From assembly GCF_051859025.1 (NCBI RefSeq), contig NZ_JBHYGL010000009.1, positions 1-64,000 on the forward strand: a stretch of DNA of 64,000 nucleotides, in the 5' to 3' direction. The position numbers and the translations under genes are program-made. The notes beneath the pieces are model-generated. The model searched no databases. It worked only from the letters and a program-made list of their open reading frames with translations, and was not told the DNA's origin. Below, piece by piece: positions 1 through 11,385 of the stretch (the stretch's first letter is position 1; each line of letters starts with the position of its first letter). This stretch comes from Falsiroseomonas sp051859025 (GTDB lineage Bacteria > Pseudomonadota > Alphaproteobacteria > Acetobacterales > Acetobacteraceae).

Positions 1-447
1 GATCTGCGTCGTCGTCAGGGCGCCGATCTGGGTGGTGGTCAGCGACGCGACCTGGCCGGAGGTAAGGCCGGCGATCTGGGTGGAGCCCAGCCCACCCAGC
101 TGCGTCGTCGTCAGCGACGCGACCTGCGTCGTCGTCAGCGCACCCGCCTGGGTGGAGGTGAGACCCTCCAGCTGCGTGGTGGTCAACGCGCCGAGCTGCG
201 TGGTGGTGAGCCCGACCAGCTGCGCCGATCCGAAGCCGCGCAGCTGCGTGGTTGCCAGGACCGCGAGGTCCGTCGTCTCGAGTGCCGAAACCTGCGTGCT
301 GGTCAGCGCCGCGAGTTGCGTGCTGCTGAGGACCGCGACCTGCGTCGTCGTCAGCGCGGCCAGCTGGGTGGAGGCCAGCGCGCGCATATCCGTGGTGGAG
401 AGAACACCGATGGTCGTGGTGGTAAGACCCTGAATCTGGGTCGTCGT
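1..447 (-). repeat. 24-bp tandem repeat encoding the TTTQ octad
   Basis: Eighteen complete 24-bp units and one partial unit run from codon 8 to the window edge. Units are diverged at the DNA level (ACC/ACG/TCC mixtures for Thr and Ser) but keep Gln at octad position 4 and Leu at position 8 almost without exception. The pattern suggests selection on the protein rather than recent slippage. Confidence 0.85.
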
Positions 448-468
448 GAAACCAACAAGAATCGACAT
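1..468 (-). CDS. Thr/Ser-rich octapeptide-repeat surface protein (5' part)
   Basis: The reading frame starts at 468 and is still open at the window edge, so 156 N-terminal residues are visible. After a 7-residue leader (MSILVGF) the whole visible protein is 18 complete copies plus one partial copy of an octad with consensus [TSAG]-[TS]-T-Q-[ILV]-x-x-L. At DNA level this is a 24-bp period. There is no Sec or Tat signal peptide, which would suit type I secretion, and type I secretion genes lie at 6377-9906. The Thr/Ser-dense face could accept O-glycans, and two O-GlcNAc-transferase-like genes are divergent from it. A GGAG-type ribosome site precedes the ATG. I recognise the repeat style from large uncharacterised adhesin-like proteins, but the function is inferred. 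The C-terminus, where a secretion signal would sit, is not visible. Confidence 0.75.
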   Translation of the reverse strand, partial: MSILVGFTTTQIQGLTTTTIGVLSTTDMRALASTQLAALTTTQVAVLSSTQLAALTSTQVSALETTDLAVLATTQLRGFGSAQLVGLTTTQLGALTTTQLEGLTSTQAGALTTTQVASLTTTQLGGLGSTQIAGLTSGQVASLTTTQIGALTTTQI

Positions 469-513
469 CGGCCCGCTCCGCTTTGGAGGATCGCATTCGC
501 GAAGCCAGCACCG

Positions 514-532
514 TCCGTCCCTGAAGGACGGA
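514..532. promoter_or_regulatory. Perfect inverted repeat in the divergent leader
   Basis: TCCGTCC and GGACGGA form a perfect 7-bp stem around a 5-base loop, 46 bases upstream of the octad-repeat gene start. It could be an operator or a 5'-leader hairpin. There is no direct evidence of function. Confidence 0.35.
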
Positions 533-603
533 TCACAGGCGCCGACGCGGGGGTGACATCTTGTCTTCCCGGCTCGAGGGCACCCTAACGGCCGATGGGT
601 TTC

Positions 604-624
604 CGCATCGTGAAAGCCGATGCG
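604..624. promoter_or_regulatory. Second inverted repeat in the divergent region
   Basis: CGCATCG and CGATGCG form a perfect 7-bp stem around a 7-base loop. It lies between the octad-repeat gene and the first glycosyltransferase, in the 239-base intergenic stretch that must hold both promoters. Role unknown. Confidence 0.3.
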
Positions 625-707
625 ACGTCGATCCGGATGGGCGGTAACCGCTTGTTCAGCCCTGGCAGCGTAGCGGAGGACCCTCAGCACTGCGCCAGGA
701 ACGGAGC

Positions 708-2681
708 ATGCATCAGGCCAGGATCGCCGACCTCATCGCCGCCGCGCAGTCCATGCCGCCGGCTCATGCCATCACGGCCTATCGGGGCTGGATCGCCGCG
801 CGGGGCGACGATCCGCTTCTCTACGCCGCTGCCTTCAACCTGGCCGTCCTGCTGGAACGGGAAGGGCTGCATGAGGAGGCGGCGGAAGCCCATCGCCTGG
901 CCGCGCAGCGCAACCCGGGCTTCCTGCCACCCTTCATCAGCATCGGCCTGGCGCATGAACGCCGGGGAGAGGTGGTGCAGGCGCTGGAGCATTGGCACTA
1001 CGTCGCCAACGCCCTGCAGGCGGTGACGCGCGACGGCATCGCCAACCGCGCCGGCGCGATGAAGCAGATGGCCCGGCTGCAGGAGGACCTCGGCGCCTTC
1101 GCGCAGGCGGAAGATGGGCTGCGCCAGCTGCTGGAGATCGATCCCACGCAGCGCGACGTGCTGCAACGCTGGCTGAGCCTCCGCCAGAGACGCTGCGCCT
1201 GGCCGTTGCTGGAACCGCCGGCCGGCATGACGAAGGCCGCGCTGCTGCGGGATGCGGCGCCGCTGACGCTGGCGAACATGACGGAGGACGCGATGCTGCT
1301 GCTGGCCCATGCGGCCGCCTGCACGCGGCGCGAGGCGCCGATGCCGCCGGATTTCCATGTGACAGCGGATTTCGCGGCGCAGTTCCAGCGGGCCGGTCGC
1401 CGGCGGATCGGCTACCTGTCCTCCGACCTGCGGGACCACGCGGTGGGGCACCTGACGGCCGACCTGTTCCGCCACCATGACCGAGAAGCCTTCGAAATCT
1501 TCGTCTATGATTGCGGCATGGCGCGGGAGGATGCGACGAAGGCGCGTATCCGCGCATCCGTCGAGCATTGGCGCGACATCATCGCGATGGATGACGACGC
1601 CGCGCTGCGCCTGATGCGCGATGATGGGATCGACATCCTGGTCGACCTCAACGGGCATACGCGCGGCGGCAGGCTGGGGCTGCTGGCGCGGCGGCCGGCG
1701 CCGGTGATCGTCAACTGGCTGGGCTTCGCCGGCACCATGGGCAGCCCCTTCCACCACTACATCATCGCCGATGACATGATCATCCCGCCGGGGCGGGAGC
1801 ATAGCTGTTCCGAGGCGGTGCGGCGCCTGCCCTGCTACCAGCCGAATGATCGCCATCGCCTGGTCAACGCGACGCCGCCGCGCGGCGCGCTCGGCCTGCC
1901 GGAGGACGCCTTCGTCTTCTGCTGCTTCAACGGGATGCAGAAGATCACGCAATTCGTCTTCGATCGCTGGATGGCCATCCTGCGCGCCACGCCGGGCAGC
2001 GTGCTGTGGCTGATCCAGGGGGGGGCGGAGGCCGAGGCCGCGCTGCGTGGCCATGCGACAGTGGCCGGGATCGATCCCGCGCGGCTCATCTTCGCGCCGC
2101 CGCTGCGCAATGCGGACCACGTGGCGCGCTACGGCGCGGCGGATTTGTTCCTGGATACCTGGCCCTATGGCGCGCACACCACGGCATCCGACTGCCTGTG
2201 GATGGGCACGCCGATCCTGACCGTGCCGGGGCAGAGCTTCGCGTCGCGCGTCTGCGGCAGCCTGGTGAAGGCGGCGGGGATTGGCGACTTCCTCTGCCGG
2301 GACTGGGACGATTACGCGCGGCGCGCCATCACGCTGGCCGCCAACCCCGCACCGCTGGCGGAGGCCCGCGCTCGGTTGCTGGCGGGGCGGATGACATCGG
2401 TGCTGTTCGACACGGAAGCGCTGGTGCGGGCGCTGGAAGGGCTGTTCCGCGGGATGTGGCGTGATGCGACCGGCGGCCGGCTGCCGCGGCCGGACCTGGC
2501 GAACCTGGCCGAGTACCTTGAGATCGGCGCGGCCTTCCCGCTGGATGGCGCGGCGCCGGCGGATGCGGCGGCGCTGGCGGCGCGGTGGCGGGATGCGCTG
2601 GCGCGTCGGGACGCCTTCAGCCCGCTCGGCGCGGATCAGCGACTGTGGCCCCGCACGGCCACCCAGGCGGAGGCAGCGTGA
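708..2681 (+). CDS. SPINDLY/OGT-family glycosyltransferase 1 (GT41)
   Basis: The predicted 657-residue protein has degenerate TPR-like helices at about residues 1-150 and a C-terminal GT41 (Glyco_transf_41) catalytic region. Visible family motifs are GYLSSDLRDHAVGHL near residue 234 (includes the family active-site His), a WLGF-GT motif near 340, QKIT near 410 (equivalent of the UDP-contacting Lys of OGT) and AHTTASD near 488 (the HTT diphosphate-binding motif). These features suggest a catalytically competent O-linked sugar transferase, probably cytoplasmic and using a UDP-sugar. It is divergent from the octad-repeat gene and followed 4 bases later by a second GT41 gene. The repeat protein is the obvious candidate substrate, by inference only. 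Confidence 0.85.
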   Translation: MHQARIADLIAAAQSMPPAHAITAYRGWIAARGDDPLLYAAAFNLAVLLEREGLHEEAAEAHRLAAQRNPGFLPPFISIGLAHERRGEVVQALEHWHYVANALQAVTRDGIANRAGAMKQMARLQEDLGAFAQAEDGLRQLLEIDPTQRDVLQRWLSLRQRRCAWPLLEPPAGMTKAALLRDAAPLTLANMTEDAMLLLAHAAACTRREAPMPPDFHVTADFAAQFQRAGRRRIGYLSSDLRDHAVGHLTADLFRHHDREAFEIFVYDCGMAREDATKARIRASVEHWRDIIAMDDDAALRLMRDDGIDILVDLNGHTRGGRLGLLARRPAPVIVNWLGFAGTMGSPFHHYIIADDMIIPPGREHSCSEAVRRLPCYQPNDRHRLVNATPPRGALGLPEDAFVFCCFNGMQKITQFVFDRWMAILRATPGSVLWLIQGGAEAEAALRGHATVAGIDPARLIFAPPLRNADHVARYGAADLFLDTWPYGAHTTASDCLWMGTPILTVPGQSFASRVCGSLVKAAGIGDFLCRDWDDYARRAITLAANPAPLAEARARLLAGRMTSVLFDTEALVRALEGLFRGMWRDATGGRLPRPDLANLAEYLEIGAAFPLDGAAPADAAALAARWRDALARRDAFSPLGADQRLWPRTATQAEAA

Positions 2682-2685
2682 CGCC

Positions 2686-4506
2686 ATGCTCGACAGCATC
2701 CATCCCACCTGGCTCGATGACTTCTTCGCTGATTCCGGCGCCATGGTTGACGATCCGCGCTTCGCCGGGCTCGGCCTGGAAACGCTGCTGCCGCGGGCGG
2801 AGGCGGCGGTGGCGCGGGGGCGGCGGGACATCGCCATCGCGGGCTATCGCGCCTGGATCGGGGCCAATGCCGGCGCGCCGCAGGGCTTCGCTGCGTGGTT
2901 CAACCTCGGCGTCGAATTCGCGCAGGCGGGCGACCACGGCAACGCCATCACCGCCTATCGCAACGCGTTGCTGCTGAAGCCGGACCTGCACCAGGCGGCC
3001 GTCAATCTGGGCCTGGCGCTGGAAGCCAGCGGCCAGGGGGAAGCGGCGCTGGCGGCCTGGGGACAGGCGCTGCAGCCCGATGATTCGCGCATCGCCCTGC
3101 TGAACCATCGCGGCCGGCTGCTGGAACTGCGCGGCGCGCTGGAGGAAGCGGTGGCGGCACTGCGGTCCAGCCTGCTGATCGACCCGCACCAGCCCGACGT
3201 GCTGCAGCACTTCACGCATCTCCGCCAGCGCATCTGTGCCTGGCCGATCCTGGAGCCGGACATCCCCGGCCTGGGGCTGGAGGAGCTGTGCCTGAATGCC
3301 GGGCCGCTCGGCGCGCTCGCGCTGTTCGATGACGTGGCCTTGCAGAATCGCATCGCGGCGGGATGGGTGGCGCGCAAGGTGCCGGCGGCGCCGGAACGCC
3401 TCGCGCCCGCACAGGGCTACCGGCACGGGCGCATCCGGCTGGGCTACCTCTCCTCCGATTTCTGCCGCCATGCCATGAGCTTCCTGATCGCGGAGGTGCT
3501 GGAACGGCATGACCGCAAGCAGTTCGAGGTCTTCGGCTACTGCTCCTCCCCCGAGGATGGCAGCGACATCCGCGCGCGCGTCATCGCCGCGCTGGACCAT
3601 CACGTCCCCGTCGGCGCGCTGTCGGAGGAGGATGTGGCGCGGCGGATCCGGGCGGATGAGATCGATATCCTGATCGACCTTAATGGATTGACGCGCGGCG
3701 CCAGGCTCGGCGCGCTGCGCTGGAAGCCGGCGCCGGTGATGGCGACCTGGCTCGGCTATATCGGGCCGGTGCCGGTGCCGGAGCTGGATTGGCTGATCTG
3801 CGACGGGCGCACCATCCCGTCGGAGACCGCTGGCCTCTACGCGCCCGCGCCGCTGGCGCTGCCGGGCCTCTACCAGGCGAATGATGCGCAGCCGATCGCG
3901 CTGCCGGCGGTATCGCGCGCGGAGGAAGGGCTGCCGGAAGATGCCTTCGTCTTCTGCAACTTCTCCCACTACTACAAGATCACGGAGGAGATGTTCGGCG
4001 CCTGGATGGAGATCCTCCGCCAGGTGCCGCGCAGCGTGCTGTGGCTGGTGGATGACAATGCGCCAGGGCGGCGCAACCTGCTGGCGCGCGCGGCGGAAGC
4101 GGGCATCGGGCAGGATCGGCTGGTCTTCGCGGCTCGCGTCGATCCCGCGCGGTATCGCGCGCGGCTGGCGCTGGGGGATCTGTTCCTCGACACCACGCCC
4201 TACAATGCCGGCACGGTCGCGTCCGATGCGTTGCGCATGGGGTTGCCGATTCTGACGCAATCCGGCCAGGCCTTCGCATCGCGCATGGCGGGCAGCCTGC
4301 TGGCGGCGATCGGGCTGCCGGAGGGGATCGTGACCAGCCGCGCGGACTACATCGCGCGGGCAGTGGCGCTGGCGACGCAGCCAGCGATGCAGGCGCGGGC
4401 TAAGGCGGCGCTGGCAGGGGATGCGTGGATGCGGACGCTGGGGGATACGGCGACCTTCACGGCGCGGCTGGAGGCGAGCCTGCGCGGGGTGATGCGGCGC
4501 CGGTGA
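2686..4506 (+). CDS. SPINDLY/OGT-family glycosyltransferase 2 with altered UDP site
   Basis: The 606-residue product starts at the ATG just after the upstream stop, with a GGAGG ribosome site inside the end of the first gene, so the two are probably translated together. TPR motifs occupy about residues 40-160 (for example AWFNLGVEFAQAGDHGNAI). The GT41 half shows GYLSSDFCRHAM near 252, a WLGY motif near 350 and YYKITEEM near 428. The HTT motif of OGT is replaced by NAGTVASD near residue 505, and the GT-loop after WLGY reads GPVPVPE. It keeps the family fold, active-site His and Lys but may use a different donor or be weak. It is paralogous to its neighbour. Confidence 0.83.
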   Translation: MLDSIHPTWLDDFFADSGAMVDDPRFAGLGLETLLPRAEAAVARGRRDIAIAGYRAWIGANAGAPQGFAAWFNLGVEFAQAGDHGNAITAYRNALLLKPDLHQAAVNLGLALEASGQGEAALAAWGQALQPDDSRIALLNHRGRLLELRGALEEAVAALRSSLLIDPHQPDVLQHFTHLRQRICAWPILEPDIPGLGLEELCLNAGPLGALALFDDVALQNRIAAGWVARKVPAAPERLAPAQGYRHGRIRLGYLSSDFCRHAMSFLIAEVLERHDRKQFEVFGYCSSPEDGSDIRARVIAALDHHVPVGALSEEDVARRIRADEIDILIDLNGLTRGARLGALRWKPAPVMATWLGYIGPVPVPELDWLICDGRTIPSETAGLYAPAPLALPGLYQANDAQPIALPAVSRAEEGLPEDAFVFCNFSHYYKITEEMFGAWMEILRQVPRSVLWLVDDNAPGRRNLLARAAEAGIGQDRLVFAARVDPARYRARLALGDLFLDTTPYNAGTVASDALRMGLPILTQSGQAFASRMAGSLLAAIGLPEGIVTSRADYIARAVALATQPAMQARAKAALAGDAWMRTLGDTATFTARLEASLRGVMRRR

Positions 4507-4511
4507 ATTTC

Positions 4512-4643
4512 GGGGAAGGCGCTGCCTTCCCCGGACCCCATCCGCCAGGGGGCAGAGCCCCCTGGACCATCGTCAATACAAGGGTTCCAAGGGCCCACTG
4601 GTCCTTGGCGAGGGGGTGAAGGAGGAGCAGCGCTCCCCCTTCA
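4512..4643. repeat. Composite intergenic palindromes, copy A
   Basis: Three strong hairpins lie between convergent genes. Hairpin 4512-4532 is GGGGAAGGC-loop-GCCTTCCCC. Hairpin 4545-4565 is CCAGGGGG-loop-CCCCCTGG, followed by CTGGACCATCGTCAAT. A third, imperfect hairpin at about 4618-4643 overlaps the stop of the minus-strand gene. The same modules recur at four other intergenic sites in this window. They probably act as bidirectional terminators and are of REP-like dispersed type. Confidence 0.6.
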
Positions 4644-6380
4644 AGCCGCCCGCGCCAACATCGCAAGCCGCGCTTCCAGCGCCGCATCCAGTACCACGCG
4701 CCGATCGCACAGCGACCGGTACCAGTCGATCCGCCGTCGCATCTGGTACGCCGCCATCCGTTCATCCCGCACCCATCCATGCGCCGCCTCCGCCATGGCC
4801 CGCGCGGCATCGGGATTGGCGATGAAGCCGCGCAGCGCCGCCAGCAACGCGGCGGGGTCGGGCAGGATCACGCCGGTCTCCCCATCCCGGATGCTGTCCT
4901 CGTAGACCGTCGGGCTGGCCAGGCAGCAGAGGCGGTGCGACGCGGCCTCCACCGCCTTGATGTCGGACTTCATGCTGTTGAAGCGCGTGGGTGCCAGCGG
5001 CAGGAAGGCGATCTCGCAGCCCGCCATGATGCCGCGATAGGTGGCGTAGTCGCAGGCTGGCGTGAAGCGCTTGTGGGGCGTGGCCAGCGCGTCGAAGCTG
5101 GCGCGGTCGTGCACCACCTCGATCCGCAGGCGTCCACCGGCTTCCGCCATCGCCTGGTCCAGCACGGGCAGGAAGGGCGCGACATCGGCTTCGCGGTTGA
5201 GCGCGCCGAAGAAGATCGTGAGCTGGCCGGGGTCACGGAAGTTGCGGGGGATGGGCAGTGTCTCGATGCTGTTGGGGAATACCTCCACCTCCGGGTTCCA
5301 CTGCCGCAGCAGCCGCGCCAGGTGGGGGGTGGAGGTCTGCACGGCGTGGACGGCGCGGAAGGTCATGTCATCCGCCGCGGCGATGTCCGGCCAGCGTTCG
5401 GGATCATCGTCGAATTCCTGCACGATGACGGCGCCGCTGCCGCGCAGGCCGTGGATGTAGCCGAGCGAATCGGTGCCCGGCCGCAGGAACAGCCGTTGCA
5501 GGATCATCACCCGATCGATCTCCACCCCACCCGGCGGCATGGGCAGGTCGGCGGAGGCGATGGTGCCGATGCCCGGTGCCGTCGCGATGTCCCGCATCGG
5601 CTGTAGCACGCGGACTTCCGCCATCGCGGCGACGGGATCGGCGAGCGTGCGCGCGCCGACGATCATGGTGCGCGGCGCGCGGCGCGTGGCGCGCCAGACA
5701 TATTGGAGCGGCCGGCTGCGATCCAGCCATCCCGCCTGGTCGATGCCGAGCGCGGCGAGGGCCGGCGCCATGGCGGCGGCGAAGGCTTCCGCCTGTTCGG
5801 GCAGGAAGATGCGGGGCGCGACCTCGATCGGCACCAGACCGGCATCGGACAGCGCCTGCTGCATCATGCGCGGCGTGAACCAGCGGAGATGCGTGCGGTC
5901 ATAGAGGCCGTGATCCTCGTAGTTCCAGGCGCCGGCGAGCAGCCGTGCGGCGAAGGACCAGTGTTCCAGATTGGGGATGCAGACCAGCAGCACGCCCTGG
6001 TCCGACAGCAGCGATGCATCGCGCTTCAGCACCGCCCAGGGGTCGCGGAGATGTTCCAGCACGTCGCCGAAGATCATCGCGTCCAGCGAACCGTCTTCCA
6101 GCGGCGGGCGCGTTGCCTCGATGTCCAGCGACAGCACCTCATCCACATGACGGCGGGCGCGGGCGGCCAGGGCGGGGTCGGGTTCGATGCCGATGACGCG
6201 CGTGCGCGGATTGATGCGGCGGAAGGCGGCCCCCAGCGCGCCGGCGCCGCAGCCGACATCGAGGATCGTCGCGGCATCGCGGGGGATGCGGGCCAGCAGG
6301 TCCGGGTTGGCATCGGACCCGTAGATGAAGCCGTCTTCGTCGGACACGGGGGATTCTCCATTCTGGAGGAAGGGGTTCAC
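4641..6380 (-). CDS. Methyltransferase-glycosyltransferase fusion
   Basis: The 579-residue product has a class I SAM-dependent methyltransferase domain at its N-terminus (ILDVGCGAGALG at 39-50; FGDVLEHLRDPW near 105) covering roughly residues 1-230. After it comes a glycosyltransferase-like domain (GT4/GT1 style, with VFPNSIETLP near 360 and a conserved C-terminal helix with FNSMKSDIKAVEAASH). The GTG start overlaps the stop of the HlyD gene by four bases, so it is translationally coupled to the type I secretion genes. It may modify the same surface product that the exporter secretes, or a sugar on it. The acceptor cannot be read from sequence. Confidence 0.75.
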   Translation of the reverse strand: MNPFLQNGESPVSDEDGFIYGSDANPDLLARIPRDAATILDVGCGAGALGAAFRRINPRTRVIGIEPDPALAARARRHVDEVLSLDIEATRPPLEDGSLDAMIFGDVLEHLRDPWAVLKRDASLLSDQGVLLVCIPNLEHWSFAARLLAGAWNYEDHGLYDRTHLRWFTPRMMQQALSDAGLVPIEVAPRIFLPEQAEAFAAAMAPALAALGIDQAGWLDRSRPLQYVWRATRRAPRTMIVGARTLADPVAAMAEVRVLQPMRDIATAPGIGTIASADLPMPPGGVEIDRVMILQRLFLRPGTDSLGYIHGLRGSGAVIVQEFDDDPERWPDIAAADDMTFRAVHAVQTSTPHLARLLRQWNPEVEVFPNSIETLPIPRNFRDPGQLTIFFGALNREADVAPFLPVLDQAMAEAGGRLRIEVVHDRASFDALATPHKRFTPACDYATYRGIMAGCEIAFLPLAPTRFNSMKSDIKAVEAASHRLCCLASPTVYEDSIRDGETGVILPDPAALLAALRGFIANPDAARAMAEAAHGWVRDERMAAYQMRRRIDWYRSLCDRRVVLDAALEARLAMLARAA

Positions 6381-7770
6381 GGTTCCCGGATGCTTTCCCG
6401 GAAGCCGCGCAGCAGCGGTTCGATGAAGAAGGCGATGACGCGGCGCGTGCCGACCTGGACCTCCGCCGAGATGGTCATGCCGGGGATGAGGCGCGCGCCC
6501 GGCGGCGCACCGGGAAGGCTGGGCGTGTCGAAGGTGATGCGGGCGCGGTGGACGGGCGGGCCCGGTGCCTCGCCCTCCCGCGGCAGGGAATCGGGGGCCA
6601 GGCTTTGCAGGCGGCCCTGCAGCGCGCCGTGGCGCTGGAAGGGGAAGGCATCCACCTTCACCACCGTGGGATCATCGCCGCGCAGCCGGCCGATGTCGCT
6701 GGAGCGCAGCGTGATCTCCGCCACCAGCGGCGCGCGCAGCGGCACCAGCGTGACCAGCGCCTCGGCCTCCCTCAGCACGGAACCGGCGGAGCGGCGGGCG
6801 ATGTCCAGCACCACGCCATCCTCCGGCGCGACCAGGACGCTCATCGCCGCCAGGCGCTCCGCCTTCGACAACTGGTCCTCCGTCCGCTGCAATTCGCCGC
6901 GCAGGCGGACCAGTTCCTCCAGCAGCTGGCGGCGCCAATCGTCACGGAAGGCGTCGCGTTCCGCCTGCTTGGCGGCCAGCACGCCCGCCAGTTCATCGGC
7001 GCGGTGGCGGGCCTGGCGCTGGTCCTGTTCCGCGCGCAGGCGATCCGACCGGGCGGCGAGGGCATTGAGGCGGGAGCCGACCTGGCTGGCCAGCAGGCGG
7101 CCGCGCATGGATTCGACCTCCGCCGCGATGGCGGTCTGCTCGGCCCGGATGGCGTCGCCATCGCGCAGCGCGGCGATGGAGGATTCGAGCGCGCGGATAT
7201 CGGCGGCGTAGCCCGCCATGCGCGCGGCGAACAGCGCGGCGCGTTGCGCCAGCAGCAGGGATTGCAGCGTGCCATCCGCTGTCAGCGGCATGGGGGCGGG
7301 GGCGCCCGCGAGTTCCGCATCCACCCGATCCATCTGCGCGGCCAGGCTGCGGCGCTGCGCCACCAGGCTGATGCGGTCGGCCTCGGCGAAGGTCGGGTCC
7401 ATCAGCGCCAGGATCTGCCCCTGCACTACCACCTGGCCGGGGCGGACGCGGATTTCCTGGATGATGGCGCGTTCCATCGGCTGCACCACCAGCGGCGGCG
7501 CATCCGCGGCCAGCCGCCCGCTGCCGGTGACCACCACATCCACCTCCGCCACGCTGGCCAGGGTGACCAGGCCCCCGAGCAGCGCGGCCAGCACCCAGGG
7601 CCAGAAGCGCAGCGAGGGCGGCGTCGGCTCCTCCATCAGCCGATCCAGCTCGTCCTGGAACTCGATCGCTTCCGGCGCCAGGCGCGGCGGTTTTCCCCGC
7701 ACGCGCCGGCTGCTGCCGATGCGCGCGAGGGCGACCGGTGCCTGTGCCGGTGCGGGTGCCGGGGTGGGGG

Positions 7771-9906
<2,136 letters not shown>

Positions 9907-10056
9907 GGTGTGCGCCCGCGGTCAGCCGGCGGCCGGGGTCGTTCGATCCTGCTGGTCGGTGCGATTCATGGGCTTCTCCCGCTCGGCCGGCTTGTTGCCG
10001 GCCGAGGGGCATAGCCCGGGGAGGCTTGACGGGCGGTTAGCGCGCCAGCCGCCGTT

Positions 10057-10845
10057 TCACGCGCCGAGCGGCCCGACGGTGATGGTCAGCGTGCCGCGGC
10101 CCACGAATTCGCCATGCAGCACGCCCCCCGCGGCGGGGACGGGCAGCAGGCCGGTGAGGCTGCCGAGGGTGATGACCTCCCCCAGCCGGGGTTCATGGCC
10201 GATGGCCAGGCAGCGGTCGCGCCAGGCCTCGACCAGCTGGGCGATCGGCATGGCGCGGTGGGTGCCTTCGTGCTTCGCGACCTCGATGCCATCGACGGTC
10301 AGGCGCATGGCGGCGTTCTCGACATCCGGCCAGGTCCAGGCACCGACGGAGGAGCCGACGACGCAACTGCCGTTGGAGACGACATCGGCGATCTTCTCGA
10401 GGTCCGAGGGCTTCGCACCGGGCGCGTAGCGGGTTTCGACCAGTTCGAAGAGCATCACCATCTCCGCGATATCCGGCATGGCGGCGGGGGTGAGGGTGGC
10501 GAGGTCGGCGGCCGTCAGCGCGCGGGTCAGGCGGAGTGCGACTTCCAACTCCATCCCGCTGTGCAGCGGCAGGCGGAGCGGCTTGTCGGAGACGGGCGCG
10601 ACGGCGGCGTCGGGCAGGGGGGCGGCGAAGACATGGGCGTTGGCGCGGCCCACCTTCCAGCCGGCGATGGACCAGCCGAGCGCGGCATAGGTCGCGACCT
10701 GCACGGCTTCCGCTTCCGCCTGGTCGATCGGGCGGAGTTCGGGGGGGAGGCCTTCCGGCTTCTCGCGCCGGCCGCGGCGGATATCCGCCAGCAGGGCGGC
10801 GGCGCCGGCGATGCGCGCGTCGCGCGTCTGCGGGGCATCGAACAT
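10057..10845 (-). CDS. 2-keto-4-pentenoate hydratase-like enzyme (FAH superfamily)
   Basis: The 262-residue length matches MhpD/TodG-type hydratases. Family features include WKVGRAN near 63, a GMELEVALRL metal-ligand segment near 97 and AEMVMLFELVETRYA near 127. These enzymes use a divalent cation to hydrate 2-hydroxypenta-2,4-dienoate or to decarboxylate related acids in meta-cleavage pathways. No companion aromatic-degradation genes are adjacent, so the physiological substrate is open. It lies 150 bases upstream of the secretion operon on the same strand but is unlikely to share its role. Confidence 0.8.
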   Translation of the reverse strand: MFDAPQTRDARIAGAAALLADIRRGRREKPEGLPPELRPIDQAEAEAVQVATYAALGWSIAGWKVGRANAHVFAAPLPDAAVAPVSDKPLRLPLHSGMELEVALRLTRALTAADLATLTPAAMPDIAEMVMLFELVETRYAPGAKPSDLEKIADVVSNGSCVVGSSVGAWTWPDVENAAMRLTVDGIEVAKHEGTHRAMPIAQLVEAWRDRCLAIGHEPRLGEVITLGSLTGLLPVPAAGGVLHGEFVGRGTLTITVGPLGA

Positions 10846-10937
10846 GAAGGCGTCTCCCTGATTCCCGCTGGTCGCGGGCGGGGGACGCTAGGGGCGTTGC
10901 GCGGGTCGCGTCAAACCGACGCGCGGAAGGGGTCGCG

Positions 10938-11222
10938 TCAAACGGGGGCGCCGTTCCACACCGGGAAGCTGCCGGAGGCGACGGGCAGGCCGGGGCGGCG
11001 CCAGACGGCGCGCCAGGCGACCTGGTCGAACACCATGCCCATGTGGAAGAACTGGCCGCCGGCGGTCAGCTCGATCTCCGCCACCTGGCCACGCAGGCCC
11101 GGCGCCAGCTGTTCCATGGCATGGGCCACCAGTTCGTGACGCGGCACGCCATGGATGGTGCCGGCATCGATCGGCAGCAGGGTGTGGGCGGCGAGGGAGG
11201 CGGGAGCGAAATCGAAGGGCAT
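10938..11222 (-). CDS. Small uncharacterised protein
   Basis: This 94-residue protein has no family I recognise. It begins MPFDFAPASLAAHTLLPIDAG and contains a central HGVPRHELVAHAMEQLAPGLRG segment with three His. There is no signal peptide or membrane segment. A GGAG ribosome site sits 5-8 bases before the chosen ATG; the frame stays open further upstream but that part has non-coding character. Alone between a hydratase-like gene and a divergent LolA-like gene. Confidence 0.5.
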   Translation of the reverse strand: MPFDFAPASLAAHTLLPIDAGTIHGVPRHELVAHAMEQLAPGLRGQVAEIELTAGGQFFHMGMVFDQVAWRAVWRRPGLPVASGSFPVWNGAPV

Positions 11223-11385
11223 GGGAAGCTCCGTGACCGGGATCGGGAAGTGGGATCCCGTTCCTCGGGTGGTGCCGGCCGTTCTGGCCCGGATCGCGTA
11301 GGCCCATAAAAGCGCACCGAGGATTGACGACGGGTAAATTCCGCGGGGACTTTCCGCAGGGCCGCGGATGGGCCATCTGCCAGCG

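Noticed and set aside
1..468. The 24-bp periodic region as a CRISPR array
   Set aside because: There is no spacer/repeat alternation; the period is codon-based and encodes a continuous protein repeat.
684..2837. Long minus-strand open frame (717 codons) over the first glycosyltransferase gene
   Set aside because: It is Arg/Gln/His-rich antisense sequence typical of high-GC shadow frames; the plus-strand frame has clear GT41 motifs.
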